From Sphaerolaimus hirsutus (lineage: Eukaryota; Nematoda; Chromadorea; Monhysterida; Sphaerolaimidae): a stretch of 64,000 nucleotides of DNA. The stretch is taken from positions 30,081,785-30,145,784 of the forward strand of contig OZ038452.1 in the NCBI GenBank assembly GCA_964036195.1, read 5' to 3'. Positions 1 through 10,837 of the stretch are shown here, in pieces; the stretch's first letter is position 1; each line of letters opens with the position of its first letter. Below the pieces are notes generated by a model. That model was not told where the DNA came from, did not search any database, and worked only from the letters and a program-made list of their open reading frames with translations. The translations under genes were made by a program, and so were the position numbers.

Positions 1-177
1 CTGGCGCCAACGGCAATGGCGCCATGGCGTGGCGCCTACTAATGGCGCCAGCGCCATGCCACCTTTCCGCCACTATGAAGCTAAAATTTAAGGGGGGTGG
101 GCTGAGTCCCCCCCCCGTTCGCCGGCCTTCGTAAACAAGCAGCCCCCCCCCGCTCAAAACTCCTGGATACATCCCTG
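1..177. mobile_element. CAGGGACGTA-family element, right part only
   Basis: The sequence contains GC-rich palindromic GGCGCCATGGCG motifs followed by G and C tracts, and ends TCCTGGATACATCCCTG. It is the same family as 24,912-25,252 and 48,888-49,307. The next 8 bp are ATGGTATC. The left end is outside the window. The right-arm relative lies at the equivalent place but with 16 extra bp between the element and ATGGTATC. Confidence 0.7.
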
Positions 178-242
178 ATGGTATCGCTAGAAAAAATCGC
201 TAAAAGTAGGTGAAAAATAGGTAGCATATATAGTACACAAAC

Positions 243-815
243 TAGGGTTCAAACGGGATTGACTTTTCGGGATCGGGATCGGGATTCACTTTTTGAGATT
301 TCGGGATCGGGATCGGGATTGGGGTTTCGGGATCGGGATCGGGATTGGTTTTTTGAGATTTCGGGATCGGGATCGGGATTGGCCGGGATTGGGGTCACGG
401 GATCGGGATCGGGATTGGGATTGGCATTTTTCCGGGATCGGGATTGGGTTCTAGAGATAGAGATTTTGGCCATTTTTCTGGCATTCACAGTTGTTCATAA
501 AGGTCTCAAAACACTGTTGGATGCCGGAAAAGTGGCATTAAATTGACACTGGGGTTTTGCATCCACTTTTTTTGCATGCAAAAACGTCATTATTTCACGT
601 TTTATAATTTCCACTAATTTTTCCGGGATCGGGATCCCGGACTTGGGAGTTTCTTGGGATCGGGATCGGGATTTGAAAATTTTTGGGATCGGGATCGGGA
701 TTGGTATTTTTGGATTTCGGGATCGGGATCGGGATTAGGGTTTCGGGATCGGGATCAGGACTGGTAAATCCCGGAATTTCACGGGATCCGGGATCGGGAT
801 CCCGTTTGAACCCTA
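243..815. mobile_element. hAT-like non-autonomous element, TAGGGTTCAAACGGGAT ends
   Basis: Terminal inverted repeats TAGGGTTCAAACGGGAT and its complement bound the element. It is flanked by a perfect 8-bp TSD ACACAAAC (235-242 and 816-823). The right arm carries the empty site, GTTTGTGT once at 24,831-24,838. No transposase is present. The 8-bp TSD and TAGGG termini suggest hAT, which is an inference. Confidence 0.9.
257..800. repeat. GGGATC simple-repeat tracts
   Basis: Runs of (GGGATC)n with TTT interruptions occupy 257-470 and 620-800, both inside the hAT-like element at 243-815. They yield spurious open frames rich in Arg-Asp on one strand and Pro-Asp on the other. Confidence 0.85.
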
Positions 816-1150
816 ACACAAACCGCTGAAAATAGTAAATGAAACAGCTGTAATAGCGATTTTGAAGGTGAAAAACTATAAAAACGTATGAAAATGAGCG
901 ATTTGAAGTGATAATTGGGGCAGTGGGTTTAGGGGATAGTAGCCCAAAAATTTTTCTCTGGGATAGATAGATAGCTAGCGGATTAGGGGGTTCCCCAACC
1001 CCCCTTCTAAACTGCTGCCCCAAATGCTCCAGCTATCTATGTTGTCAACATTTTGAGCTTTTAGAGGGTGTAACCCTCCTACTGAACCCTGCTGCAAACT
1101 GAATAATTGACTTCAGTTATGAATACTTGTGATGTTTATTAATACCTCTG

Positions 1151-1657
1151 CAGGGGTATCTTGAATTTTGACCCTCCGAGTGGTTGGATAGATAGCAAAT
1201 CGCTCCTCCAGAGGGATAGATAGCTGAACAATTTTCTGGGGGGGGGTTGTGGTGGTTCGATATATAGGCTTTTTCAGGGCATAGAAGGAAGAAAAGGGAG
1301 AAAAATCGCTAAAAGTAGGTGTAAAATAGCTCAAAATGGGTATACAAGAGCATATAGTACTTAAAATAGCTGAAAATAGGCAGTTAGATGCATGAACTAG
1401 TGATTTTGGAAATGCAAATCTATATATAGGTATGAAAAATAGCGAGTTTGAGCAAAAATTGGGGTATAGTTTCTGAAAAATTGCTCCAGATAGGTAGATA
1501 GCTGGGCGATTGGGGGGGGGGGGTTTAGGGGGTAGTAGCCCAAAATTTTGCCTCCGGGATAGATAGATAGCTGAGCGGCCTCCGGGATAGATAGATAACT
1601 GGGTGGTTTGGGGGGGGGGGGTACCCCCCCCCAACCACCCCCCATTAGAGACCCCTG
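1151..1657. mobile_element. hAT-like element, CAGGGGTATC...GAGACCCCTG
   Basis: Ends CAGGGGT and ACCCCTG are flanked by a perfect 8-bp TSD TACCTCTG (1143-1150 and 1658-1665). The right arm has a single TACCTCTG (as its complement, 24,500-24,507) and no element. The interior is CTATCTATC-rich with long G/C tracts and is closely related to 34,912-35,406 in the opposite orientation. Confidence 0.92.
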
Positions 1658-1724
1658 TACCTCTGAATGGGTGTCGTTTATCTTCCTAGTGAACCACCCA
1701 TTTTGTCTCCTCTTATCTCTAGCA

Positions 1725-1835
1725 TAAGTACAACCTTCAATCGCAGCTGGTGTTTGGGGATGTGCTGAGTACTGTGCTTTGGCACTCTGCCAGCTGCTGT
1801 CATCTCCTCTGCAGTTGACCTTCCTGCTGACACTT
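1725..1835 (+). other. Exon-like segment 2, left-arm copy
   Basis: About 100 bp around GTGCTGAGTACTGTGCTTTG are conserved in the right arm (24,325-24,440, minus) and in the third copy (28,930-29,025). One frame reads RWCLGCAECCALALCQLL in the third copy. It shares the motif C-x-x-LAL-C/F-Q with segments 3 and 4. Function is unknown and the segment may be a pseudoexon. Confidence 0.35.
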
Positions 1836-2127
1836 TTGTCTGTCAGCTGAGTGCTCACTGAATGGGTTGGTTTTTGTGCTCAGTTTTGTGTTTGTGTTGC
1901 TGATTCTGGTTGTGTTTGGAGATAATTTGGGTACCGTTTTAGAAGTGAAGTCAGAAAAATCGTTGTAGTTGTTTTGGGTTTGTGTTTCTGAGTTTGGTGC
2001 GGTCTTGAAGGATATTGTGTGCAGTTTTAGAAGTTATGTCAGAAAAATCATGACATACATATCTCAACACCTATGTATACTCGGGTTACTTTATGCCATA
2101 CATTTTTCCCGAGGAAACACTCGTACG

Positions 2128-2376
2128 CAGGGACGTACGCAGGATTTTTGAGCAGGGGGGGGCGGATTGTATACGGACCCCGGCGAACGGACTTTTAAAA
2201 TGCTGTTTGGACTCCTGAAATGATACATTAAACAACGGGGTGGGGTTTGCGCGCTTGCGCACAAAAAATTTTCAAAGTACCTACCAAATCGTACCTACAA
2301 AAGTGTCATTCCTGGTAAATTTTTATGACCGGCCGTGCCCCCCGCCCCCCCCCGCCCCCCCCTGCATACGTCCTTG
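2128..2376. mobile_element. CAGGGACGTA-family element with 8-bp TSD
   Basis: Starts CAGGGACGTACGCAGG and ends CATACGTCCTTG. The flanks are CTCGTACG (2120-2127) and CTCGTATG (2377-2384), a 7/8 match. G-run and C-run subterminal blocks are typical of the family. Confidence 0.8.
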
Positions 2377-2504
2377 CTCGTATGTCGTAAATTTTCGCCG
2401 CTATCCAACTCGTTCTGGTGTGGAATACGGAAAAAATAATCTGGAATTATCGATCGATCAAATCGATATTGTGTGATGCGCGGGTTCGATACGTAGTTGG
2501 AACG

Positions 2505-2605
2505 AAATATTTCCTAATTATAAAGGCCACTTTCTAAACGTTTCGCCGCACGGTGAAAAAGCCTGCGATAAGTTCCGCTGAAGATAATTAGGAATATTTC
2601 TGGCT
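2505..2605. repeat. Short palindrome
   Basis: GAAATATTTCCTAATTAT at 2505 is repeated inverted as ATAATTAGGAATATTTC near 2587. This is a roughly 100-bp fold-back of unknown family. Confidence 0.5.
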
Positions 2606-2639
2606 CCAGAAAAGCAACATTTACTTGAATATAGCAGCG

Positions 2640-2795
2640 TCGGCCGGCATACAAGCAAATCTATGCTTTTCTTACTTTTTTGTATACAGCCAGTCCTTCA
2701 AATATCTAAGACAAATTGAAAACTTTATGTTGACAAAAAAGGTACATAAATATTTGCGGTGGTAGAGGATCACGTTTGCCGAGTATACATTCATT
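2640..2795. repeat. TATACTCGGC-family repeat fragment
   Basis: The segment contains GCCGGCATACA...GTACATAA...TTTGCCGAGTATAC. It is related to 8,885-9,060 and its right-arm partner at 14,340-14,510, and ends in the same GCCGAGTATA motif as 27,751 and 43,688. Confidence 0.5.
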
Positions 2796-2984
2796 CCAAA
2801 TTCAGGGTAAATTTTTGAGGGCTTTCTAGTTTACAGAACTTGTCTCAAGTATACATTTTTTGACCCACAATCAAGCTGCGAGGTAACCGGCGGCCCCCTA
2901 AAAATTCCACAGCCAATTTTGTCTGCGTGTTAGCAGTTCTCCCCTGGATGCACAAAACACTCCTTTGTATCTTTCCACCCATAG

Positions 2985-3170
2985 GTGGATGCAGATCGGT
3001 TCCGCATGCATCGACACCCCTGGGTGCAGTGCCGAGTTTTGGCACTGTGCCAGTACCAGATGATGCCATTCCACCATTTGCCTGGTTTGTTCGGTTGCTT
3101 TCCCATGGGTTTCTTTCCGTTGAATTTTGGCTTGCAATTCTGCAAGCGCGGGATGACAAGGCAAGTGGTA
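2985..3170 (+). other. Exon-like segment 3, left-arm copy
   Basis: A pyrimidine-rich tract and an AG precede GTGGATGCAGATCGG, and AAG|gcaagtgGTAAGT follows the segment. It is shared with 23,195-23,395 (minus) and 29,340-29,520. Against the third copy, the first third changes mainly at silent sites in frame VDADR...CRVLALCQ. The rest does so in the frame DAIPPFAWFV, which implies an ancestral frameshift. No function is recognised. Confidence 0.4.
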
Positions 3171-3364
3171 AGTCAAGTCAGATGAAAAAAAACTTATTTT
3201 TATCTAGAATTACTTGCCACTTTACGGGCTTGATAGTTTCTAATTGGCAAGCTATTTAGGTGATGAAATTTGCCTGAATGCTCGAAATGTTGGTAGTGCC
3301 GCCACACCGTGTTTCTTCTATTTTGCTTACCTGCTTTTCACTGCAACACATTTCACTCACAGCT

Positions 3365-3460
3365 TGCAAATGGCGATGTGGACAGGTGCTCTGTCTTGGC
3401 ACTGTTCCAAACATTTGCTGTAACCAGAACTGATTGTTTCATGTGAAGTGATCTTTTTGT
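3365..3460 (+). other. Exon-like segment 4, left-arm copy
   Basis: After TTTCACTCACAG the sequence encodes LANGDVDRCSVLALFQTFAV, then a stop follows. Related copies are at 22,385-22,475 (minus) and 32,875-32,950 (plus, reading ANGDVGKCSILALFQTFAVA). It carries the same C-x-x-LAL-x-Q motif as segments 2 and 3. Confidence 0.4.
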
Positions 3461-3912
3461 TCTGATTTATATCTCATTTGTGGGTATGATTTCTCTCATT
3501 TGTGATACTGTTTTTTGCTACTTTATTTGAACCGCATGAGGTGCTTTCCTTTTCTGCTTGTGTCTGTGCTTATGTTTCACATGGGTTCCTAGTATGGTGT
3601 CAGGAAAAATTTTGACAGAGAAGGTAAAAAAATTCAGCAGCTGGTGAATGAGAAGCAAAAATGTAAAAAAATTGTCCTGATAAAAATAGGAACTTGACAC
3701 CTTAGTTCTTGTGATGTAAAGGCACAGGGCACCCATTGCAATCTTCAGGGGTGCCATGCCGGTGCCGGTGCCATTCTTTTCAGAATAGCACCGGTGCCGG
3801 TGCGGTGCCATTTTTTTGCCGGTGCCAAAGGTGCTAGCACCAGGGCAAAGTAAAAGGCACCGGGAAAGGCACTGGCCAAGGCTTCATGTGCTGTGCAATT
3901 TTGTCCATAGTA

Positions 3913-4339
3913 CCGTATTACCTCTAATATAAGGTATACTTTATATCTTTTCGTCAGATTTTTAGAGCTTTAAGTTATACCTTATATTAGCGGGTAGCTT
4001 ATATTAGAGGGTACCTTCAATTTTTTTCACCAGATTTTTGTGTGGTCAACAATTCAATGTTTCTCGTCGAGTGAATAGTGCCGCTGCATTCTGACACATT
4101 TTTCAGTGGCGGAAGTCGACAAAGAGTTATCGCAGTGCCTTTCGGCACCATTTTCATCATTTTCTGCCATGTTTAGCAACCGTCTGTATTATTTTGTGCG
4201 TTTTGGCACGCAGCCAGCTGTGCCTTATATTAGAGTGTACCTTATATTTATTTCGTCGCGTTCAAAATAGCCAAAAGTTATACCTTATATTAGAGGGTAC
4301 CTTATATTAGAGGGATGCCTTATATTGGAGGTAATACGG
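3913..4339. mobile_element. G-type CCGTAT MITE
   Basis: Ends CCGTATTACCTCTAATATAAG and the complement, with TA on both sides (3911-3912, 4340-4341). Internal blocks repeat the terminal motif, and the centre resembles the element at 13,605-14,231. Confidence 0.88.
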
Positions 4340-4866
4340 TATGTGCTTATTCATATTTAAAAAAAAACAGCGATATATTTACCCAACCGTTTTTGCCTAT
4401 TTTGTAAACCTCCCATCAAATAAATATACCTACTGTGAAATCCATTATATACCGATTACGTGATCTGATGAGCGAATCTTAAAATTTTGTTGAATTTTAA
4501 ATCATTTTTATATTTTATATTTATCTTACTTGTTTGTTCAAAATTTGTTGTCAGTTTATGACAGAGATACTTCCATTCTCTGTACAGCAACGACTCCGAT
4601 CAGTAGACAATAGTGGCTATGGACATTGCAGTGAATAAAATATTTCATCTTTCATTTGTAATCATTGTAATTGCTTCATAAAAGTGATTGCCACATTATT
4701 CTGATCATTTTAAGTGCTCAACCATCAAAATCGGTTGAAAATTCATGGAAATATGCACTTCCAAAGGTGAGACCACTGAGAAACTGCCCGATATTTACTT
4801 CAGAAATTCCAGCCCGGTGCGGTGCCTTTTGGTGCTAGCACCGGCAACCCGCTGGTGCTCTTCGGT

Positions 4867-5658
4867 GGGCCAGGCCTCCTACGCACAAACGGCCGGCGCG
4901 CACAAACGCCCGGCACGCACAAAATTGAGCCCGCCACACACAAATGCCCGGTACTCACAAATCTGAGGCTCTGTGCGTACCGGGCATTTGTGTGTACCGG
5001 TCATTTGTGTGTACCAGTCATTTGTGCGTACCGGGCAGGGGATTTTCACACGCCCCCCCACTTTGTGTTTGCCCCCCATACATGAGCACCTGGATGCTTC
5101 CAAAAAAACTCTGGCGTCATGGCATTTGGGGGAATTTGGTGCTGGCCGCAATTTTTTTTAATTACCAGCGGCAAACTGCCAGCGTAATGATCGCTTTATT
5201 TTGAAATAAAGTATTTGTTTGTCACATGACTTTTCATTTTATTACTCGAAAAAGGTGCCAAAAGCGGTAAAAAGATTGAAAAGTCAAATGAAAAACTTTT
5301 TAAAAAGTGTTTTTAGCCCATTTTTGCAGTTAAGTAGACAAAATCCTTCAGTATGAGAATTTTTTACAATCCTAATCCCGAAAAATGCCAATCCCAAGCC
5401 CGATGCCGATCCTGAAAGGTCAATCCCAATCCCAAAATCTCAAAAGCCAATCCCGATCCTGAAAAGTCAATCCCGTTTGAACCTAGGAGCCAGCCAGGAT
5501 ACAAGCCCCGCCCCCACATATGACTGGCCCGTACAAACGATTGGCACGCACACAGCTACAGTTTTGTGCATACCGGGCGTTTGTGCGTACCCGACTTTCA
5601 TTTTGTGCGTGCCAGGCATTTGTGCGCGCCGGGCATTTGTGCGTACAGGTGTGGAGCC
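4867..5658. mobile_element. hAT-like element rich in CGCACAAACGCCCGG
   Basis: It interrupts the GGCACC-type element. The flanks are TCTTCGGT (4859-4866) and CCTTCGGT (5659-5666), a 7/8 TSD. The copy at 10,838-11,306 has the uninterrupted sequence, which confirms the insertion. Inverted arms carry repeated CGCACAAACG and CGTTTGTGCG units. Related to 27,342-27,921. Confidence 0.82.
5340..5484. mobile_element. Terminal fragment related to TAGGGTTCAAACGGG
   Basis: CCAATCCCGAT-type repeats end in GTCAATCCCGTTTGAACCTA, matching the terminus of the element at 243-815. No partner end was found. Confidence 0.5.
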
Positions 5659-6203
5659 CCTTCGGTGCCGGTGCCATTTTTTCCAAAAGGCACCGGTGCG
5701 GGTGCGGGTCGGTGCCATTTTCTGGCCGGTGCCCCAGGGTGCCAGGTGCCCTTTTCATGCGTTGTCAAAGGTGCCGGTGCGGTGCGGTGCCATTTTTCCC
5801 GGTGCCTTTAACATCACTACTTAGTTCCTTGTTCCTTGTGATAGTACTTAATTTTTCAACTGGTTTTTATTTATTCAAAATCAATGGTTTGCCTGATTTT
5901 TAGTGTTAAAAATCATGCCTGATTTTTAGTGTTAAAAATCAAAGGCAAAATTTCTGGTAGACATGCACTAGGTATTTTGCAGTTTTTTGTGTGCAATTCT
6001 GTCAGTCCACCTGACACTGAGGGTCAGGTTGACATGAGGGTCGTTTTCATTGGTTTTATAGTCTTACTGACAAATCTTACATTCTACCATGCTATAATAG
6101 GCTGTAAAGTGTTATTGTAAAATTTGAAATCCATTTTCCACACGCTTTTGAAGTATGAAAAGTCAATCTTACATTTCTACAATCTACCATGCGATAATAG
6201 GCT

Positions 6204-6607
6204 GTGGGGGGGGGTTCGCGGTGGTTCAATATAGGCTTTTCCAAGGTAGGAAGGAAGAAAGTGAAAAAATCGCTAAAAGTAGGTTAAAAATGGGTATATA
6301 AGCACATATAGTACACAAATACCTGAAAATAGGCAATGAAACACATGGAATAGTGAAGTTCAAGGTGAAAAACTATAAAAAGGTATGAAACTTGGTGATT
6401 TTGAGTGAAAATTAGGGCAAAATCTCTCAAAAATCACTCTAGATAGGTAGATGGATGGCTGATTGGGGATATTTAGATAGCCAAACATTTTGCCTCTGGG
6501 ATAGATAAATAGATAGCTGATCAGCCTCTGGGATAGATAGACAGCTGGCGGATTTTGGGGTATAGCCCCCCAACCCCCCCCCCCCCCCACTAAACCTCTG
6601 GTGATCA
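6204..6607. mobile_element. CTATCTATC-rich hAT-like element, left-arm copy
   Basis: Subterminal features match 1,151-1,657: a G-run beside a C-run, GATAGATAGCT repeats and CGCTAAAAGTAGGT. The right-arm partner is 20,944-21,750, which is enlarged by an A-type MITE. Confidence 0.65.
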
Positions 6608-7537
6608 CTGTCAAGCAGTTAATGTTAGATGATCAATGTTAGTGGCTAATGTCAAGTTGGAAATGCCAAGTAATGACTTTTGGGTGATAAATGTCAAGTA
6701 ACAACTTTCAGGTGAAAAATGTTTTTTCAGATGATGAAGGCATTGATCACCGCAGGTAGAACCCCATGCTCACGTTTACCAGAGTTGTTAAAAGTACTGA
6801 ACTTTTTTCAAAGTAAACTTAAATGTAAAGTTCACTGAGCAACCCTGAGTACAGAAAACGTGAACTATTTTTTTAATACTTTTACACAGCGTAAAATGTG
6901 AGTAAAATACTTTTTTTTCAAGGAAAACGTAAAATTGAGTATTTTTTCTCACAGAAAACGTAAAACTGAGTATTTTTCTCATATAAAATGTTAAAGTGAG
7001 TATTCTTCCCAAATCCCAATTTTGTTGCTGAATTTAGAATGCATCTTAATGTTTGCATCTAAAAATAATGATTTTAATAAAGTGTTTTTCTAGCAGTGAA
7101 ATGAAAATTTTAATATAAAAGTCCTAAAAAATTCAAAAACGTTTTCAGAATTTTTTGTTTGCCATCGTTAGTGTATGCTGCGAGGGGGGGGGATACGGCC
7201 GCTCATTGACGCGCTCCGCCTGGTGCTCTTCGAGACGATGAGCACTGGGCATCGCACTATGACCACCGGGTAAACATGAGCATAGGTACAGGCCCATCAC
7301 CGCACTTTTACCACTTTACATTGATCACATGGAAATTGGGAAATGGCAAGTTATAATTTCAGGTGATATCGATGTCAAGTGGAAAAAGTCAAGTGATCAA
7401 GACAAGCCCATAATGTCTAGTCAGAAATGGCAAGTGATAGCTTTCTTTTATCTTTCCTCGAAAAAAAGTTGCTGTACTTGTATGTATACTTTTTGAAAGT
7501 ACTTGAGTACAGGAAACATTTCTGATATGGGTTTACC
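6608..7537. other. Arm sequence without recognised element
   Basis: AT-rich DNA is shared with 20,010-20,940. It includes CTGAGTACAGAAAACGT-type motifs also seen around 38,240 and 39,100. A short GC-rich block at 7,195-7,265 reads LIDALRLVLFE in one frame and faintly recalls exon-like segment 1. No gene is supported. Confidence 0.4.
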
Positions 7538-8338
7538 ATATTTCCTTGAATTACCCCCCGGGAGGGTTTATTTTTTCAGAGTGGAAATTTTAAGGGGGGT
7601 CAAACGAGGGGGGTTATTATTTCGCCAAAAATTTTTTGAAATCCCAATACTAAATCGCTGTTTGTTACATACACAGACATCGAAAAATGCAACAAAAACT
7701 GCCAAAAATGCAACAAAAACTGCCATTTATAAGACTATATAGACTTATATAAGTATGTAGACAGTATAAACCCTAGACAGTATAAACCTTGTTCTAACAT
7801 AACATAGGTACCATATATCCTCAAATACATCCCCCGGGGAGTTTTTTTTATCACAAGCTTTTGAGGGGGGGGGGTTATTTTATTATCAGTATTTCCAGTA
7901 AAATGTTTGATAAATTTACTGCACAAATGGGGTAAATTGTGTAACATAAATGATACCTATGTAAGAATACAAAATTCACAATTCAAGCAATGAAAACAAT
8001 GTTAGTGAACTCTAGCTGCAAGATATTACATATTGAATACATAAAACGTTTTTTGTTAATCTAAAATGTTATGAAATGTTTCTACCCATCAAAGTGGGTG
8101 GGGAGTTATTCGAGGGGGGAGTTGTTTTTTCCTCACACTTACAAGAGAGGGGGGAGTTATTCGAGAGGGGGGACTTATTCGAGGATATACGGTAGTCATT
8201 GTTTTAACGTATGTTCTGTGTTTCCTGGATCACAGTACGCAGCTTTTGTCAACTACGTTCTGTATACACTGAATTTGGGGGGGGGTTAATAAATTCATAG
8301 TGCCCATTTTGAGGGGGGTATTTCAAGGAAATATGGTA
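7538..8338. mobile_element. A-type MITE carrying a nested C-type MITE
   Basis: Ends CCATATTTCCTTGAATTAC and GTATTTCAAGGAAATATGG, with TA on both sides. The interior matches the full-length A element at 59,643-60,066. A C-type element sits at 7,811-8,192. The right-arm counterpart is 15,062-20,007. Confidence 0.88.
7811..8192. mobile_element. C-type CCGTAT MITE
   Basis: Ends CCATATATCCTCAAATAC and GAGGATATACGG, flanked by TA (7809-7810, 8193-8194). Nested in the A-type element. Its counterparts are 15,368-15,758 and 18,792-19,182. Confidence 0.85.
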
Positions 8339-8801
8339 TTAAGGTTTTTCCAAGGCATGGAAGGGAGAAAATGGTGAGAAAAGCTTTATGAGGTGAAAAT
8401 TCGAAGTGAATGTGAAAGTGAAGTGTAAAAAGTGATTTTGAGTGTGAAAATTGGCACAAAAAAATGAAAATGACTGATTTTGAGTTGAGTTGTGGCAAAA
8501 TTTCTCAAAAATACTCAGTTTTATGTTTTCCGTGGAAAATTTTTGTACTTATGTTTAAAAACAGTACTTTGAAAAATGTTTGGTACATTTGACAACTCTG
8601 ATTGGGTTCACGTCAATGCAATTTGAAATATTTCAGCGTTCGCATTGGAACTTTCAGATTTCGCGATCGAGATCTGGACTGCTGAATCCTGGGAATTATT
8701 GGGATGCTGGAAAAGATGGTTAAAACAGTAAGTTTTCATTTGTGTTTGAGAAAGTGAAAATACAGTATTTTTTAATAACTGTAAACCTGACAATTGTGAT
8801 G

Positions 8802-8868
8802 CTGTATTTCCTTGAAATACCCGTGGGGGTAATTATTTGAGGGTGGGGGGTCTTTCAAAGAAATACGG
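8802..8868. mobile_element. Minimal A-like MITE
   Basis: CTGTATTTCCTTGAAATAC faces CTTTCAAAGAAATACGG with almost no interior (67 bp). The right-arm partner is 14,520-14,601. Confidence 0.7.
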
Positions 8869-9078
8869 TATTTTGATTTATTCTGTTATACTCGGCAGAC
8901 ACGATACTCTACAAACAGATAGGAGTTACGTACCTTTTTTTCAAAGTCAAATATCTGTGTCAAACTGAAAATTTTAAGGACCGATTTTTCACAACAGAAT
9001 TAAGAAAATAATAGATTTGCCTGTATGCCGGCTGACCCTACTGTTTTCAAGTATAATAGGTACCTCCAAATGATATAT

Positions 9079-9992
9079 TAGGTTGTAAACTAAATAACCT
9101 TAATTTTTTGCGATTTCACATTCATGCGTCCCATTTAGTTGTACATTGGCGGAAATTAATGCTGTTCCTCGTTGGGTTGTTGGGGTTGGGGTTATGACGA
9201 AATTTTTTTGTTTCCTCGAATAATCCCCCAGTCCCGAGATAAGGGGGGTCTATAAAAAGGTGGTTGTTTTGAATGGCCGATCTGGATGTTGGACGGATAT
9301 TTGAAGCTCCATACATCAGCCATTTCTGGGACGATTTGGGTCGATCAACGCTTAAAATGATCAGTAAAACTTGCGGATTCCATTTTTGTGGTCGGATTAG
9401 TGATGTCAGTTAAGCAAACCTTCTCCCATTGGAGATGCTTAAAGGATATGCATATGGAGAAGTTGCATTCCCGCCGCTTTATGCAGTTACCTTTTCCTAT
9501 AGTTAGGAGGCTAAATTTCAAAGTGCTATAACGTTTGATTGGAAAGAGATATTTAAAAAAATTTTTGCGTCAGATGAATTCTCTTTATCTAAAGTTTATG
9601 ATAGCATGGTCAGAAACACAAATTTCTGGTGTTGAAAAACCGGGTCAAATCAGCATACGAAATTCAAACATCACTAATCTGACCACAAAAATGGAATCTG
9701 TGGGTTTCACCGATCATTTTAAGTGTTAACTGATTCAAATCGGCCTGGAAATAGCCGATTTATGGAGCTTCAAAGTCAACATCCAGATCGGATTTTTCAA
9801 AATGACCACCTTTTTATAGACCCCCATTATCTCGGGACTGGGGGATTATTCGAGGAAACAAAAAGATTGCGTCATAGCCCCAACTCCAAACTCCAACATA
9901 CTCGAACGGCATTAATGTCCGCCAATGTACAACAGAATGGGACGCATGAATGTGAAATCGCAAAAAATTAAGGTTATTTAGTTTACAACCTA
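9079..9992. mobile_element. Long-TIR element absent from the other arm
   Basis: Ends TAGGTTGTAAACTAAATAACC and its complement, with arms extending about 330 bp and a 250-bp centre. The flanks are ATAT (9075-9078 and 9993-9996). The right arm at 14,303-14,325 has the uninterrupted GATATATTTATG. A TA TSD with TTAGG...CCTAA ends fits equally well. No transposase frame. Confidence 0.9.
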
Positions 9993-10073
9993 ATATTTAT
10001 GTAAACAAATCAGTGCAGTAAGGGTAAACAAATGTATGTTAGGTAGGTACCTACCGATTTACCTACGTACTCA

Positions 10074-10718
10074 CCGTGTTACCTCCAATTGTAGGCATAC
10101 CTTCAATAAAAAGTCTAAGCATCTAATTGAATGTACAGTTTTGGCTTTAAAATACATTCCGTATTTCCTCGAAATACCCCCCCCCCCTCGAAATACCCCC
10201 CCTCAAAATGGACACTATGAACTTATAAACCCCCCCCCCTCGAAATACCCCCCCCCAAATTTAGTGTATAGAGAACGTAAATGACAAAGGCTGCGGTTTG
10301 TCATCCCGGCAATGCAGAACACACGTTAAAAACGATGACTCTGTTATGTGAGAACAGTGTTTGTACGTCTACACACTTATAAATGTCTTTAGAGTCTTAT
10401 AAATGGCGATTTTTGTTGCATTTTTCGACGTCTGCGTACGTTTCAGACGACCTTTTAGTACTGGGATTTCAAAAAATTTCTGGCGAAGTAATAAACCCCC
10501 CCTCGAAATACCCCCCCCCTCGTTAAACCCCCCTCAAAATTCTCACACTGAAAAAATAAACCCCCCGGGGGTATTTCGAGGAAATACGGTAACTCCAATG
10601 GAAGGCGCAGCTGGTTGTCTGGCAAAACGTGTACAATTGTAAACGTGTAAAATCGTGAAAATGGTACCGAAGGGCACCCAGACAACTCTGTTTCGACCTG
10701 TATTAGGTAGAGCTGTTG
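10074..10718. mobile_element. G-related element, left-arm copy
   Basis: Starts CCGTGTTACCTCCAATTG. The interior shares with 3,913-4,339 a block of the form GTGCC-TTCGG-ACCATTTTCA and CAGCTG-GCC. It is split by the A-type MITE at 10,159-10,589. The partner is 13,605-14,231. Confidence 0.65.
10159..10589. mobile_element. A-type CCGTAT MITE
   Basis: Ends CCGTATTTCCTCGAAATAC and complement. The right TSD is TA (10,590-10,591) and the left is TT, probably mutated. The empty site in the right arm reads ACATAACTCC near 14,145. Confidence 0.9.
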
Positions 10719-10721
10719 CTA

Positions 10722-10837
10722 ATTCCGCAAATTTAGAAGTGAGAAGTAAAATGGCAAAAAAACGAAGTGAAATGGCAAGTAAATTGGCAAAAGCGAAGTA
10801 AAAAAATAAAAAGTCATTTTCCTTGGCTTTTGCCAAT
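10722..10837. repeat. Half of the GAGAAGTGAGAAGTAAAATGG hairpin
   Basis: Matches one side of the palindrome at 13,820-14,020. It is cut by the hAT-like insertion starting at 10,838. Confidence 0.7.

Larger units (their letters stand above)
178..1020. mobile_element. Remnant of a CAGGGGTCTC-family element (CTATCTATC-rich)
   Basis: The body contains the family hallmarks: CGCTAAAAGTAGGT, repeated GATAGATAGCT, and a G-run next to a C-run. It is interrupted by the TAGGGTT insertion at 243-815. The right-arm counterpart is at 24,625-25,390. Terminal CAGGGGT is not visible here. Confidence 0.6.
3709..5819. mobile_element. hAT-like TAGTGATG-family element, GGCACC type
   Basis: Begins TTGTGATGTAAAGGCAC and ends GTGCCTTTAACATCACTA. 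The 8-bp TSD is CTTAGTTC (3701-3708 and 5820-5827). The right arm lacks it at 22,101-22,116. The subterminal regions are GGTGCCGGTGC palindromes. The interior holds a G-type MITE (3,913-4,339) and a second hAT-like insertion (4,867-5,658). A second copy, reversed, starts at 10,838. Confidence 0.9.
1..10837 (+). repeat. Left arm of a giant inverted repeat
   Basis: Successive blocks match the reverse complement of 13,900-24,890 in collinear order: 820-1,150 with 24,505-24,830, 2,870-3,220 with 23,155-23,470, 5,820-7,540 with 20,010-22,110, 8,341-9,078 with 14,310-15,060, and 10,590-10,837 with 13,900-14,130. Breaks in collinearity coincide with transposon insertions present on one side only. 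The arm enters the window already in progress, so its outer end is not visible. It could be a true inverted duplication or the alternative haplotype misplaced in a scaffold. Confidence 0.9.

Noticed and set aside
259..546. Open frame rich in Arg-Asp, and its antisense Pro-Asp frame
   Set aside because: Product of the (GGGATC)n tract inside a non-autonomous element. Frames are open on both strands.
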